Below, in pieces: positions 1 to 8,243 of a DNA stretch of 47,629 bases. The stretch spans positions 1 to 47,629 of the forward strand of contig NZ_NHOY01000028.1 in assembly GCF_002252755.1 (NCBI RefSeq), given 5' to 3'. Made by a program: the position numbers and the translations under genes. Below the pieces are notes generated by a model. The model saw only the letters and a list, made by a program, of their open reading frames with translations, was not told where the DNA came from and ran no database searches. This stretch comes from Halorubrum sp. Hd13. Lineage in GTDB: Archaea; Halobacteriota; Halobacteria; Halobacteriales; Haloferacaceae. Position 1 is the stretch's first letter. Every line of letters begins with the position of its first letter.

Positions 1-2
1 GA

Positions 3-1214
3 CCTTATCTCAACACTGCCACGACTGCCGCTCTTTTATCGCTGCTTGTTGCCCGCCAACTGTTAGCAGAATTAACGACACCAGAACACTTGCTGAAACG
101 AACCGCAAAAAGCGTTTCTAGAGATACCTTTGTTAAATCCGATTCTGAACCTCAGTCCGGACCAGCGGCTCCATCACGTACCGCCCTATTTACCATCGAA
201 CAAATACTCATATCTGCACATAATAATGAAGATGAATATACTGTTCAACAGGCTATTCACCAACTTTGGTTAGCTATCGATCGGCTTCTCACCCCCCCAA
301 TAACGGCCAAAATTCGTCATTTTACCAATGAACCTTCACATACGGACAGTCTAGACTTGGACCGAATTTTGGAGTATTGGTCAACCGCCGTAGCGTATGG
401 ATCGAAAGGACCATTTGATAGAATTGAGCGCACGGCCTCCGCTCACCGACATATTCTGATTACGCTCCTTAGAACAGACGAGATAGCAAAAACTGTGGAG
501 CAGTTGGAACACCTGTATGATCTTTCAATATCCGGGTTTAATCATAGTGGAACTCAGTCAGTGCTATCTGAATACAGTATACTAGCGCCAGATATTGCCG
601 CACATACGAGTTCGGAGCCGCTAATAACCGTCCTACGTCACTATACTGAATTTATTGACGAACAACTCTGCCGATTAGATGAAGTTGATGAACGAAAGGA
701 ACTGAAGTATACTGACGCCTTGCTGGCTGAAATTATATGTGAGCATATCGTATTGCTTGAACAGATCTGGGTACAAAAACTAGAGCGTTCAACTACACGT
801 AGTAGGACCGATTCGGTTCTGACACAGTTGTCTACCAACTTAATTTCAATATTTGATAAATATGATGAGGGTGATAACACTATATCGCGGAAACAGACCC
901 TCCTCACAGAGTTACATAAACGTCTCATGAAGGCTTCGTCAGCCCTTGACGGCGATTCGACGCAGCCCTCAGATCGATATCTCAACTTAATCGTTGAAAC
1001 ATCGCTCATACTGGGCAGGGAGCCTGACGAAGTGGCGGACGTACTAAATAATGAATTAGCCGGATATGATGATCAACGAAAAATAATCAATGATAGATTG
1101 AAAAACTGGTCGTTGGAAGATACCTATCAGATTGAACTGAGAACGCAATCTTTAGAGGGAGAAAAAATATCTAATTTTATTGATATATTATCTAGTGAGA
1201 TAGTTTCAGAGTGA
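3..1214 (+). CDS. Hypothetical protein, 5' end outside the window
   Basis: The frame is open from the first bases of the window to the TGA at 1214, so the start lies upstream. About 403 codons are visible. The first visible residues (PYLNTATTAALLSLLVARQL) already look like folded protein, so the internal TTG at 90 is probably not the true start. The rest is mostly helical, acidic and without a membrane segment or a motif I recognise. The 3' end overlaps the convergent gene that ends at 1206 by nine bases. Codon use is much more AT-rich than in the genes after 3.1 kb, which suggests recent acquisition together with the next two genes. No function is assigned. Confidence 0.75.
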   Translation, partial: PYLNTATTAALLSLLVARQLLAELTTPEHLLKRTAKSVSRDTFVKSDSEPQSGPAAPSRTALFTIEQILISAHNNEDEYTVQQAIHQLWLAIDRLLTPPITAKIRHFTNEPSHTDSLDLDRILEYWSTAVAYGSKGPFDRIERTASAHRHILITLLRTDEIAKTVEQLEHLYDLSISGFNHSGTQSVLSEYSILAPDIAAHTSSEPLITVLRHYTEFIDEQLCRLDEVDERKELKYTDALLAEIICEHIVLLEQIWVQKLERSTTRSRTDSVLTQLSTNLISIFDKYDEGDNTISRKQTLLTELHKRLMKASSALDGDSTQPSDRYLNLIVETSLILGREPDEVADVLNNELAGYDDQRKIINDRLKNWSLEDTYQIELRTQSLEGEKISNFIDILSSEIVSE

Positions 1215-2213
1215 GGCAGACACGCTCATCTGTTCAAACACGGATGTGTTTGCCGTGAAATAGAGATCAGATTCGCTATCTTCTTTCTGTTCTTGTTCGA
1301 GAATGTCATTTTGGACCAAGAAACTCAGTTTGTCACGAAGTTCGAACCTGTGATAGCGAGCTGAAGAGCCATACCAGTCAATCATATTCTCTTGAATCGC
1401 TTCGATATCTAGGTGGAGCTCTGGATCATTCACCTCAAGAGCCGCCAGATAGTATCCGTTCGCAAACTTCGGTAGGTGCCTGAGTATACCAAGTTGGAGA
1501 TCGCGGCTCAATCTATCGAAGCCTTGCTCAACAACCTCCCCTAATATTCTCTTATTGAATTCTTCGCCTTGTACTTCACCGTAATCGTATTTTTCAAGAG
1601 GCTGCTTTGGATGAAGGTTACCATCCCGTTGCTCAACAAATCCTAGTTCCTCTAGTATATTTACGTACTGTAGAGTTTTATCATCATCCTTGTCTTGTGC
1701 TTTTTTCACCTCTGCGAACGGCACAGGTGCGTATAGACGCGTCCAACGGAGAATTTGTTTTATCGGATTGAGCTGGTTCTCAACAGATGGTGTCGCAGCG
1801 ATTTTTTCATAGGTTGCACGTGCCATCGCTTTATCAAGTTCATCTCTGAGATCTTCCTTGGCAGAAATAAACCCCTGTTCAACTGAACCACGGGAGGGTA
1901 GTTCGATAACAAGCTTTTCATTTTCTCTTTCTCCAGAAATATCTATAATACCGTCCACTGCGATATATTTGATTACCCTATTGCGGTTGGGTCTGCAGTC
2001 GCTGACATCTTTTGGAAAAGAGTTGCCAATGGTTACACTCAATGTACCAGAATCTGTAGTGTAAAAGTCGGAAAAGTATGTTCCGCTCCCATACACCTGT
2101 TGAAGTTTGTTTTTAATTGTACTTTCAAGGACTTCTTCATTTTCAGTATACGGAACAGTAATCGTCTCAGGGATTATTCTGCGAGATTCGTTCCCACTCG
2201 ATTCTTCGACCAT
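1206..2213 (-). CDS. Hypothetical protein of AT-rich left-edge module
   Basis: A 335-aa soluble acidic protein. Its ATG overlaps the stop codon of the upstream gene as TAATG, so the two are almost certainly cotranscribed and translationally coupled. The N-terminal third is beta-rich; the middle (about residues 140-200) reads like a winged-helix segment with an EELGFVEQRDGNLHP wing-like stretch; the C-terminus is helical (FELRDKLSFLVQNDILEQEQ), again resembling a small DNA-binding or protein-interaction domain. I do not recognise the family. Codon use is AT-rich like its neighbours, consistent with an acquired accessory or defence-type module, but that role is inference only. Confidence 0.75.
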   Translation of the reverse strand: MVEESSGNESRRIIPETITVPYTENEEVLESTIKNKLQQVYGSGTYFSDFYTTDSGTLSVTIGNSFPKDVSDCRPNRNRVIKYIAVDGIIDISGERENEKLVIELPSRGSVEQGFISAKEDLRDELDKAMARATYEKIAATPSVENQLNPIKQILRWTRLYAPVPFAEVKKAQDKDDDKTLQYVNILEELGFVEQRDGNLHPKQPLEKYDYGEVQGEEFNKRILGEVVEQGFDRLSRDLQLGILRHLPKFANGYYLAALEVNDPELHLDIEAIQENMIDWYGSSARYHRFELRDKLSFLVQNDILEQEQKEDSESDLYFTANTSVFEQMSVSASL

Positions 2214-2833
2214 TATTTGAACTCCTGCAGTCGGCTCTGATCAGTTTCTTCAATCCATAGAGTCGTAGTCGTTTCGGATCGACCCCTCCAAGCATTCACG
2301 AACTCTTGTTTATTTATTTCTGAACTCTCAATGCCCTGTATTTGATCCGAATTCGTTTCACCAAACCTGAGAGGGTCGTAATATAAGAGCGACTTATGGT
2401 TTATCTCTAATACTAGCAGTCTCAGTTTCCGTGCTGTACCGCGACCGGCAGGCTGAACGTCGTAATCGGTAGGATCGTACATCGTTAAATCGACTTCTAC
2501 CGCTGGAAAAGAACGACCCGATTTTTTCACAGTTTTTGATAATTCTTCGATAGACAGTCCTTCTTTGTATCGTGCCTCAAAACTATAGTCACTCATCTCG
2601 GCTGAAAGGCGGTGCTCTATATCCAGCGTAACAGGGCCAATGGAACGCTGGTCACACAAGTCATAGATCTTCTGCTTTCCCAAGTTGATATCAGATGGCA
2701 CATTGGGTCTGTCTGCAAATTCTTGTAACATATTCCATAGAACATTTGGCATATCTTCATCTAACCCACTCTGTGCGTTAAATGGAGAGACAGTTTTCTC
2801 CGCCTTTGCTCTATCCTGGTCCGAGAGAGTCAT
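2213..2833 (-). CDS. Hypothetical protein, possible papain/C39-like fold without obvious active site
   Basis: A 206-aa soluble protein, first gene of the leftward pair 2833-1206. The C-terminal part (about residues 135-200) contains LLVLEINHKSLLYYDPLRFG followed by an EFVNAWRGR...TLWI stretch. That pattern recalls the His/Asn half of C39-like cysteine peptidases, where a strand, a YYDP turn and an acidic-F-x-AW segment follow the catalytic His. The expected N-terminal GCGP-type cysteine motif is not visible and the only nearby Cys is in YDLCDQR, so a catalytic role is doubtful. The coding sequence is AT-rich like its neighbours. The resemblance is weak; hypothetical protein is the safe label. 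Confidence 0.72.
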   Translation of the reverse strand: MTLSDQDRAKAEKTVSPFNAQSGLDEDMPNVLWNMLQEFADRPNVPSDINLGKQKIYDLCDQRSIGPVTLDIEHRLSAEMSDYSFEARYKEGLSIEELSKTVKKSGRSFPAVEVDLTMYDPTDYDVQPAGRGTARKLRLLVLEINHKSLLYYDPLRFGETNSDQIQGIESSEINKQEFVNAWRGRSETTTTLWIEETDQSRLQEFK

Positions 2834-3168
2834 CCTATTGAAAATGATATTAATGTGGAAATTATATTAGTCTGTCCCTTCATTTTGAATAGTTGTCTTC
2901 TCTATGCCCAGAGGGATTAGTCAATACTTGTTGTTATTCGATATGGAGTACTCGCCGATTAGTTCAGCCTCAACTTGTCCTCATCTTTGCCTCGCATCAC
3001 CGTCATTGGTGGAAGTGTAGTTGAACATCAACCCCGAATCCCGCTCCTGACTGTACTGAGGGAATCCGAGCGATCCGAAAGCCATTGTAGCATGCGGTAG
3101 ATACCACTTCCACTTTCACCATCCATCCACGGCTCACCCCTTTTAGGGATCTGTCCATCCACGCTACC
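2834..3168. other. Intergenic boundary between AT-rich module and GC-rich core
   Basis: 335 bases with no convincing gene. Base composition changes here from AT-rich to GC-rich, so this is the likely edge of the left-hand accessory module. CTTTTAGG around 3138-3146 sits about 27 bases before the ATG at 3169, the usual spacing of an archaeal TATA box for a leaderless mRNA. I looked for a tRNA or tRNA 3' end that could mark an integration site and did not find one. Confidence 0.4.
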
Positions 3169-3855
3169 ATGCGCACTCGTTCCCGACGACCGACCGCCGA
3201 TCTCCCGGACCTCGTGCCGGGCGTCACGCTCGTCGACGTCGACGACGACTTCGGTGTCACACCCGTCCAAGCGCTCCTTCTCGACCGAGTGCTCAGTAGC
3301 GCCGGACCCGCGTTCTGGGTCGACGGCGCGAACAGAGCGAACACGACTCGTCTCCGCGAGCTCGCCCCGGCCGATCGCGTGCTCAACCGCATCGAGGTGG
3401 CTCGCGGATTCACGGCCCATCAGCACACCTCGCTCCTCGATCGGCTGGCCGCCCGAGAGTCACCATCGGTCGTCGTCGCGACCGGCCTCGACGGGATGTA
3501 CCGCGCCGCCGACGTCGACGGCGAGCTCGCGGAGCAGATGTTCATCCGGGCGATCGCGTCGGTCGCTCGCGTCGCTCGCGTCCACGACGTGCCGGTCATC
3601 GTGACGCGGTGCCGCGAGGACGACTTCTCGCGGCCGCTACGCCGTGCCGCGAAGACGCACCTCCAGTGCCGGGAGACGCCCTTCGGACCGCGCTTCGAGG
3701 ACGCGGAGGGCGACACGGAGACGCTCGTCTACCACACCGAGGACGGCTGGATGCAGACGACGCTCGCGTACTGGCGCGAGGTGCTCGAACACCGTGCCCG
3801 GATGCACGAGGGAGCGACCGTCGAACGCGCCGCGGCCACGCCGGGGATCCAGTAA
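3169..3855 (+). CDS. RadA/RecA-superfamily-like protein lacking Walker A
   Basis: A 228-aa soluble protein that reads like the core of archaeal RadA-type recombinases. Residues about 45-85 give FWVDGANRANTTRLRELAP and then NRIEVARGFTAHQHTSLLDR, resembling the RadA strand and ARAYN/F helix after the Walker A region. A hydrophobic strand SVVVATGLDGMY is in the position of Walker B, and VPVIVTRCREDDFSRPLRR follows. No GxxxxGKT Walker A is present, so it is probably not a canonical ATPase. Its stop overlaps the ATG of the 85-aa gene (3855), implying coupling, and a polB2-like start follows. The neighbourhood suggests a DNA replication or repair accessory role, by inference. Confidence 0.62.
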   Translation: MRTRSRRPTADLPDLVPGVTLVDVDDDFGVTPVQALLLDRVLSSAGPAFWVDGANRANTTRLRELAPADRVLNRIEVARGFTAHQHTSLLDRLAARESPSVVVATGLDGMYRAADVDGELAEQMFIRAIASVARVARVHDVPVIVTRCREDDFSRPLRRAAKTHLQCRETPFGPRFEDAEGDTETLVYHTEDGWMQTTLAYWREVLEHRARMHEGATVERAAATPGIQ

Positions 3856-4112
3856 TGGGCCGCACGAATCCGACCTACCGGGACCAGCTGGGAACGATCG
3901 AAGAGGAGTGGAGCCCGTACCGACGAGCGCTTCGTCGACAGGATAAATCCCGTTTCGACCAGCTGTTCGTGTACGCTCGCGATCACGCTGACGCCGCTGG
4001 CAACCTCAACCATCCCGACCCGCTGGCTCCCGTGTGGATGGCGATGGCGCTCGAACAAGAACGTCGGATCGCCGACCTGGAGTCACAAGTCGACTCACTC
4101 ACCGACGCGTAG
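3855..4112 (+). CDS. Small haloarchaeal conserved protein (DUF8156-like)
   Basis: An 85-aa basic-then-acidic protein beginning MGRTNPTYRDQL. The ATG at 3855 overlaps the last base of the upstream stop, and a longer frame extending upstream is only an overlap with the RadA-like gene. It contains EEWSPYRRALRRQDKSRFDQLF and HADAAGNLNHPDPLAPVW and ends in a short coiled-coil-like helix. I recall this small family in haloarchaea beside polymerase-type genes, and its position between the RadA-like gene and a polB2-like remnant fits that. Function is unknown; it may be a subunit or clamp-like partner of those proteins. Confidence 0.65.
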   Translation: MGRTNPTYRDQLGTIEEEWSPYRRALRRQDKSRFDQLFVYARDHADAAGNLNHPDPLAPVWMAMALEQERRIADLESQVDSLTDA

Positions 4113-4115
4113 CCC

Positions 4116-4330
4116 GTGACGCTCACACTGGATCATCTCGGCGACGGTCGCGTCGCCTGGTGAACGCTCACACCGGACGGCGTCGCTCGCGAGGTTCCCG
4201 AGGACTATCTGCCGACGCTCTTCGTCGGTGACGCCGCGGGCGGTCTGTACGGACGAGAGGGTGAACCGGATCTGTCACCACCGCCTCGGCAGGGGCTCTC
4301 GGATGCACTGCGCGAACTCCAGTCCTTTCA
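4116..4330 (+). pseudogene. Remnant of family-B DNA polymerase start (polB2-like)
   Basis: Starting with GTG at 4116, three bases after the previous stop, the frame gives VTLTLDHLGDGRVAW, then TGA, then TLTPDGVAREVPEDYLPTLF and LSDALREL. This resembles the first about 65 residues of the haloarchaeal short PolB2 polymerases: a beta strand with D-G-R-V-x-x-W, TPDG, DYxPTLFV, and an LxxAL helix. The in-frame TGA at codon 16 and the absence of any downstream polymerase core show that it is dead. The last part overlaps the 3' end of the opposite-strand gene at 4275. The identification is from memory of the family N-terminus, so moderate. Confidence 0.5.
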
Positions 4331-4544
4331 GGACGGCTAGGATGGGGCCGTCGGCCACGTCGTCGAGGTCGGACAACTCGATCGCCTTCAGCCGATCGAC
4401 GAGCGAGTTCGTCTTGGTCGCCGTCTCACGGAAGTTCTCGAAGCCACCCGCCTCGTCGACGGCGACCGGAACGAAGTGCTCGATCAGGTCCGCCTCCCGC
4501 TCCGTGAGGTCAGTGATCCGGAACGCCGGCAGGTACTCCGTCAC
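4275..4544 (-). CDS. Hypothetical protein, C-terminus possibly altered by rearrangement
   Basis: An 89-aa acidic helical protein (MTEYLPAFRITDLTEREADL) ending in FAQCIREPLPRRW. It lies 37 bases downstream of the membrane-protein gene 5424-4582 on the same strand and may be cotranscribed. Its last dozen codons overlap the polB2-like remnant on the other strand, so its natural C-terminus may have been replaced when the two sequences were joined. No family recognised; a small regulatory or accessory protein for the upstream membrane protein is possible. Confidence 0.55.
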   Translation of the reverse strand: MTEYLPAFRITDLTEREADLIEHFVPVAVDEAGGFENFRETATKTNSLVDRLKAIELSDLDDVADGPILAVLKGLEFAQCIREPLPRRW

Positions 4545-4581
4545 CGTGTAGCCCCACTGGTCCGTTTCGCGGGATCGCTCG

Positions 4582-5424
4582 TCAGACGAGGGCCGGGGCG
4601 ACGCCGAGGGCGGCGGTTCCGAGAAGGACCGCGCCGTATCCGGTAGCGACGAAGAATACCGCGCGTCTCGGGTGGTCGACGAGCCCCCGGCGGTGTCCGA
4701 CAGCCGCGAGGTAGCCAGTCAGCGGCAACAGCTGGAGAGCGTGGAGGCCAACGAAGTGGGCGATGCGGAGGTCTCCGACGAGCTGCCACCCAACGACCGG
4801 GACCGTCGGCTCCGTCGTCTCGACGACCCGTGACTGGATCGCGATCATCGCCGCTCCTTCGAACGCCCCGACGACGAACCACCCGATGCCGAGGAGGATG
4901 CCCGCGGCGAACGCCGGGTGGACATCGAACTCGTTGTTGCGCGCCCGGACCGCCAGCGCTGCGACCGCGACGGTGACGACGACGATTGTGACGCCCATGA
5001 CACCCCCGACAACCCCGTCGAGGACCGTCGCCTGATTGAAGTGGGACCCAACGCCCCGCGCGGCCTGTCCGCCGATGAGGGCGATTTCAATGAGGAGACC
5101 GACCCCGACGACCCGGGAGACGCGGCGGCGAAAGTCCGGGTCGACCGGGAGGTGGACACCGAGCCAGCCGAGCGTCGCGCACACGAGTGCGATCGAGCCG
5201 GCGAACTTCGTCGGCTTGAGCCACGCCGGTTCCCCGTTGACGACCGTTGGGTCGAAGACGATGCCGACGGCGAAGGCACCAAATAGGACAGCGTTGATCG
5301 CGGCCACGGCGGACAAAACCGGATCGCGGCGTCGCAGCTCTCGGATCGACGTGGCGATCGTTCGCGCCATTGCCCGCAACTTCGTCCGTCCGCTCGTGGC
5401 CGCAGCGGCCGACTCGGAGTTCAT
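4582..5424 (-). CDS. Seven-helix membrane protein, conserved KPTKF/SHFN family
   Basis: A 280-aa protein with about seven hydrophobic segments after an N-terminal cytoplasmic stretch of about 35 residues. Recognisable signatures are AWLKPTKFAGSIAL (about residue 68), RGVGSHFNQATVLDG (about 124) and HFVGLHALQLLPLTGY (about 224). This combination occurs in a widespread family of uncharacterised bacterial and archaeal membrane proteins, often beside regulators. The conserved His and Asn residues near membrane faces suggest a ligand or metal site, but that is inference. It is transcribed divergently from the HTH regulator at 5501, across a 76-base gap holding a perfect palindrome. Confidence 0.7.
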   Translation of the reverse strand: MNSESAAAATSGRTKLRAMARTIATSIRELRRRDPVLSAVAAINAVLFGAFAVGIVFDPTVVNGEPAWLKPTKFAGSIALVCATLGWLGVHLPVDPDFRRRVSRVVGVGLLIEIALIGGQAARGVGSHFNQATVLDGVVGGVMGVTIVVVTVAVAALAVRARNNEFDVHPAFAAGILLGIGWFVVGAFEGAAMIAIQSRVVETTEPTVPVVGWQLVGDLRIAHFVGLHALQLLPLTGYLAAVGHRRGLVDHPRRAVFFVATGYGAVLLGTAALGVAPALV

Positions 5425-5461
5425 ACCGTAGTGTTGCCGGGCGATTCATGTGTGCGTGACC

Positions 5462-5473
5462 CCAACATGTTGG
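5462..5473. promoter_or_regulatory. Perfect 12-bp palindrome in divergent promoter
   Basis: CCAACATGTTGG is a perfect inverted repeat between the starts at 5424 (minus) and 5501 (plus). It is the only clear dyad in the 76-base divergent gap, so it is a candidate operator for the HTH protein at 5501 or for another regulator controlling both genes. Confidence 0.4.
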
Positions 5474-5500
5474 TATCTGCCCGAAGCGGCGGTGACCAGC

Positions 5501-6136
5501 ATGATCGACGCTCGGTTCCGCATTCGCCTCCCGCCGGACCTGTACATCGCCGACCTGTCGGAGGCGTTTCCCGACGCGACCTTTCGCCTCCTCTCCGGCG
5601 TCCGCAGCGGCGCCACCGCGAAGGAACTCGGTGAGGTGCTGACTCGGACTCCGGAGTCGGTCGCGGCGGCGTTTCGCGAGCACGATGCGATCGACGCGTA
5701 CGAGGTGTTGGAACGTACCGACGATCGGCTCCTCACGACGTACGAGACGACCGATGTCGACTTCTACGCCTTCGTCGAAGCCGGAGGGTTCCCGCCCGAG
5801 TTTCCGATCGAAGTGCGGAACGGGTTCTACGAGTTCGACTTGACCGGCACTCGCGGGGAGTTCGACCAGCTCCGAAAGACGCTGGAAGCGAGCGGTACCG
5901 AGTACGAGCTCCTCTCGAAGGTGAACAAGAAGCGGTCGGACCGACTCCTCACACGCCGACAAGAGGAGCTCCTCGCCGCCGGCCTCAGAGAGGGTTACTT
6001 CGAGGTCCCGCGAGGGTGCACGCTGGCGGATCTCGCCGACGTGGTCGGCGTGGACAAGTCGACCGCGAGCGGAATCGTCCGCCGAGCGCAGGCGCGGCTT
6101 ATTGCGTGGTACCTGACCGACGTAAACGTCGAATGA
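5501..6136 (+). CDS. HTH-10 (bacterio-opsin activator type) transcriptional regulator
   Basis: A 211-aa protein. The ATG at 5501 (MIDARFRIRL) is preferred over the upstream ATG at 5450, because the extra 17 residues look noncoding and would cover the palindrome. The N-terminal about 150 residues form a haloarchaeal sensor-like domain. The C-terminus carries the HTH-10 domain: LLTRRQEELLAAGLREGYFE, then VPRGCTLADLADVVGVDKSTASGIVRRAQARL, with DVVGVDKSTASGIVRR as the recognition-helix region. Proteins of this type are intracellular one-component regulators. Divergent orientation to the membrane-protein gene at 5424 suggests it controls that gene. The ligand is unknown. Confidence 0.85.
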   Translation: MIDARFRIRLPPDLYIADLSEAFPDATFRLLSGVRSGATAKELGEVLTRTPESVAAAFREHDAIDAYEVLERTDDRLLTTYETTDVDFYAFVEAGGFPPEFPIEVRNGFYEFDLTGTRGEFDQLRKTLEASGTEYELLSKVNKKRSDRLLTRRQEELLAAGLREGYFEVPRGCTLADLADVVGVDKSTASGIVRRAQARLIAWYLTDVNVE

Positions 6137-6289
6137 CGAGCGGGTGGGTTCGGCATAATTCTTTGGACTGATCGAAAACACACCGCCTCACTCTTCATCC
6201 TTATCTGAACACCGCCCACGTTGTTTTTAGAGGATTATTATATGTATAAATATCAATAAAAATATGCTCCCCGACGATACAGTTCACGT

Positions 6290-6724
6290 ATGCACGTCCT
6301 CCTCCCGTTCGACATCGTTCCGGTGGACAGTCGGGTGCCACAGTCGGCCTTCGGCTTCTCGCCGACAAGCGAACGTGCCGTCAACTACGCCCTCGAAACG
6401 TTCGGAACTCACGACCAGTTGGAGGTGACGGCGATCCACCTCTCGGCGGACTCGATCGATCTCGAGGAGAACATCGGCGCAGCGGACATCAGACGACTGG
6501 CCGAGGAGTTGGACGTGTCGGTCGAGGTGTCGATCGAGTCGGTGACGGACGTCGGCTCGATGGCCGAGGTCCGCCAACGGATCCTGTCGATCGTCGAGCG
6601 GTCGGACATCGATACGGTCGTCATCGGCTACACCGAGGACTCGTTCATCGACTCCGTGTTCTCGGACAGCACGCCACAACAGATCCTCGAACAGGAACAC
6701 TGTCCGGTGGTTTTCGTACCGTAG
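6290..6724 (+). CDS. Universal stress protein (UspA family)
   Basis: A 144-aa single-domain Usp protein starting MHVLLPFDIVPVDSR. The beta1 strand HVLLPFD is followed by an insertion (SERAVNYAL helix), then VTAIHLS, a coiled acidic helix, DTVVIGYTEDSFIDSVFSD and the closing strand HCPVVFVP. The usual nucleotide-binding G-x2-G-x9-G-S/T signature is degenerate here (GYTEDSFIDSVFSDS), so ATP binding is doubtful. The upstream region 6225-6275 is strongly AT-rich (TTATTATATGTATAAATATC), unlike the flanks, and probably holds the promoter. A second Usp gene follows 124 bases downstream. Confidence 0.85.
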   Translation: MHVLLPFDIVPVDSRVPQSAFGFSPTSERAVNYALETFGTHDQLEVTAIHLSADSIDLEENIGAADIRRLAEELDVSVEVSIESVTDVGSMAEVRQRILSIVERSDIDTVVIGYTEDSFIDSVFSDSTPQQILEQEHCPVVFVP

Positions 6725-6847
6725 CGCCGGTGGTCCCGCGGATCCCGAACCGGACGGGCCGGGTGACGGGCGCCACCGGCTCCGGCGGATTCCCGATCCG
6801 CCAAAATACGATGAATAATTATGTAGGTTCAGTAACGACTTCCGACT

Positions 6848-7246
6848 GTGACGTATCGAATACTCGTCCCCATCGACGCGAACAAGGAGCGTACGGTAGA
6901 ACAGACGGATTACGTGCGATCACTGCCGATGGACCGCGACGAAGTCGAGGTCAAGGTGATCCACGTCGACGAGGCCGATTACGAGGGCGCACCGCCGAGG
7001 GAGTTCGAGGACATCCCGTCGGCGACCACCGCCGTCGAGGATATCGCCGACGCCGGCTTCCGCTGTGAGGGCGAGAAACTCGAGGGGTTGGTCGCACAGA
7101 CGATCCTCGAGGCCGCCGAGTCGTTCGACGCCGACGAGATCGTGGTAGCCGGTCGGAAACGGTCGGGCGTTGCGGAAGTCGTGATGGGAAGCGTCACCAG
7201 TGACGTCCTCAGGTCGACGGACCGCGCCGTCGTGATCGTCGGGTGA
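6848..7246 (+). CDS. Universal stress protein (UspA family), ATP-binding type
   Basis: A 132-aa Usp protein starting at GTG (TYRILVPIDANKERTVEQ). It keeps the canonical nucleotide-binding motif near the end: DEIVVAGRKRSGVAEVVMGS, then VTSDVLRSTDRAVVIVG, which fits G-x2-G-x9-G-S. It is therefore likely an ATP-binding Usp, in contrast to its degenerate neighbour at 6290. The upstream stretch near 6805-6830 is AT-rich and may contain its own TATA element. Cytoplasmic stress-associated role is inferred from the family. Confidence 0.85.
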   Translation: MTYRILVPIDANKERTVEQTDYVRSLPMDRDEVEVKVIHVDEADYEGAPPREFEDIPSATTAVEDIADAGFRCEGEKLEGLVAQTILEAAESFDADEIVVAGRKRSGVAEVVMGSVTSDVLRSTDRAVVIVG

Positions 7247-7337
7247 GGTCCGATCCGTGCCCTCGGGATCGGTTTCGGCCGATCGCTGAACGGACGAAAT
7301 CACGAGCGAAGCCGGACTCCCCTGCCGAGGCGGACGG

Positions 7338-8243
7338 TCACTCCTCGGCCAACGGCGGTTCCGTGTCGAGTAACGCCGCACTCTCCGTCCAGAGCCGCCG
7401 TGCGGCGTCGGGATCCCGGGCGGCGTTCGACGGCGACCGCGGCCGTTGATCCGCGAAGTACCGTCCAGAGACGTCCGCCGTCCGCGGCGAGACGGCGACG
7501 AACAGGATCTCCGCGGCGCCGTCGGCGACGGACGTGACCCCGGGAAGCGACTCGAGCCGTTGGAAGAGCCCCGGGAGCGGCCCGGGCAGGAACCGGCTGA
7601 AGCCGCTGCCCGGGATCGCGCCGGGATGGATGCTGTTCGACGTCACGTCACGGTCCGCGGCGTCGAGGCGTCTGGCGAGTTCCGACGCGAAGAGGACGTT
7701 CGCCAGCTTCGAGTGGCTGTACGCTCGGAAGCCGGTGAACCGGTCATCACCCCGGACCCGCTCCAGGTCCAGCGACGCCCCCTCGTGTGCGCCGGAGGCG
7801 GTCGTGACGACGCGAGCGCCCTCGCGGAGGTGGTCGAGCAGTTCGGCCGTGAGCAGGTACGGCGAGAGGTGGTTGACGTGGAACGTGTACTCGATCCCGG
7901 CGTCGGTGGTCGCCCCGTTCCTGAAGAGTCCACCGGCGTTGTTGACGAGGAGGTCGATTCCGTCGGTCTCCTCGCGGACGTCGGCCGCGAGTTCCCTGAC
8001 CGCGTCGACGCTCGCGAAGTCGGCTCGGAGGAAGCCGGCGTCGACCCCGCTTCGAGTAAGCTCGTCGACCACCGCCCTGCCCGCCTCCGCGTCGCGGCCG
8101 TGAACGATGACATCGGCGCCGAGCCGGCCGAGCGCCAGTGCCGCCGCGCGACCGATCCCGCTCGTCGACCCGGTGACGACCGCCTGCAGTCCGGTACAGT
8201 CGATGTCCGACACACCAGCGCGGCTCTCCGGGAGATCGCTCAT
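7338..8243 (-). CDS. Short-chain dehydrogenase/reductase (retinol-dehydrogenase-like)
   Basis: A 301-aa classical SDR. The ATG at 8243 (MSDLPESRAG) is chosen, because the 57 residues of the longer frame upstream are low-complexity and noncoding-like. The Rossmann motif AVVTGSTSGIGRAAA is at about residue 20. VIVHGRD (about 45) suggests NADP preference, LVNNAGG at about 103 is the NNAG motif, Ser in TTASGAHEG (about 150) precedes the catalytic pair, and YSHSK (about 178) supplies Tyr and Lys. HPGAIPGSGFSRF follows. The arrangement is that of WWOX/RDH-like SDRs, oxidising or reducing a hydrophobic alcohol or carbonyl. The substrate cannot be told. It stands alone. Confidence 0.88.
   Translation of the reverse strand: MSDLPESRAGVSDIDCTGLQAVVTGSTSGIGRAAALALGRLGADVIVHGRDAEAGRAVVDELTRSGVDAGFLRADFASVDAVRELAADVREETDGIDLLVNNAGGLFRNGATTDAGIEYTFHVNHLSPYLLTAELLDHLREGARVVTTASGAHEGASLDLERVRGDDRFTGFRAYSHSKLANVLFASELARRLDAADRDVTSNSIHPGAIPGSGFSRFLPGPLPGLFQRLESLPGVTSVADGAAEILFVAVSPRTADVSGRYFADQRPRSPSNAARDPDAARRLWTESAALLDTEPPLAEE

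Noticed and set aside
2834-3168. Possible tRNA or att site at the composition boundary
   Set aside because: No cloverleaf or TTCGAATCC-type T-arm with a matching acceptor was found.
3003-3426. Overlapping minus-strand frames of about 130 aa
   Set aside because: Their content is Arg/Ser-rich and they are antisense to the well-supported RadA-like gene; typical GC-rich shadow frames.
5087-6181. 364-aa minus-strand frame
   Set aside because: Antisense to the HTH-10 regulator and overlapping the membrane-protein gene; it lacks protein-like hydrophobic patterns.
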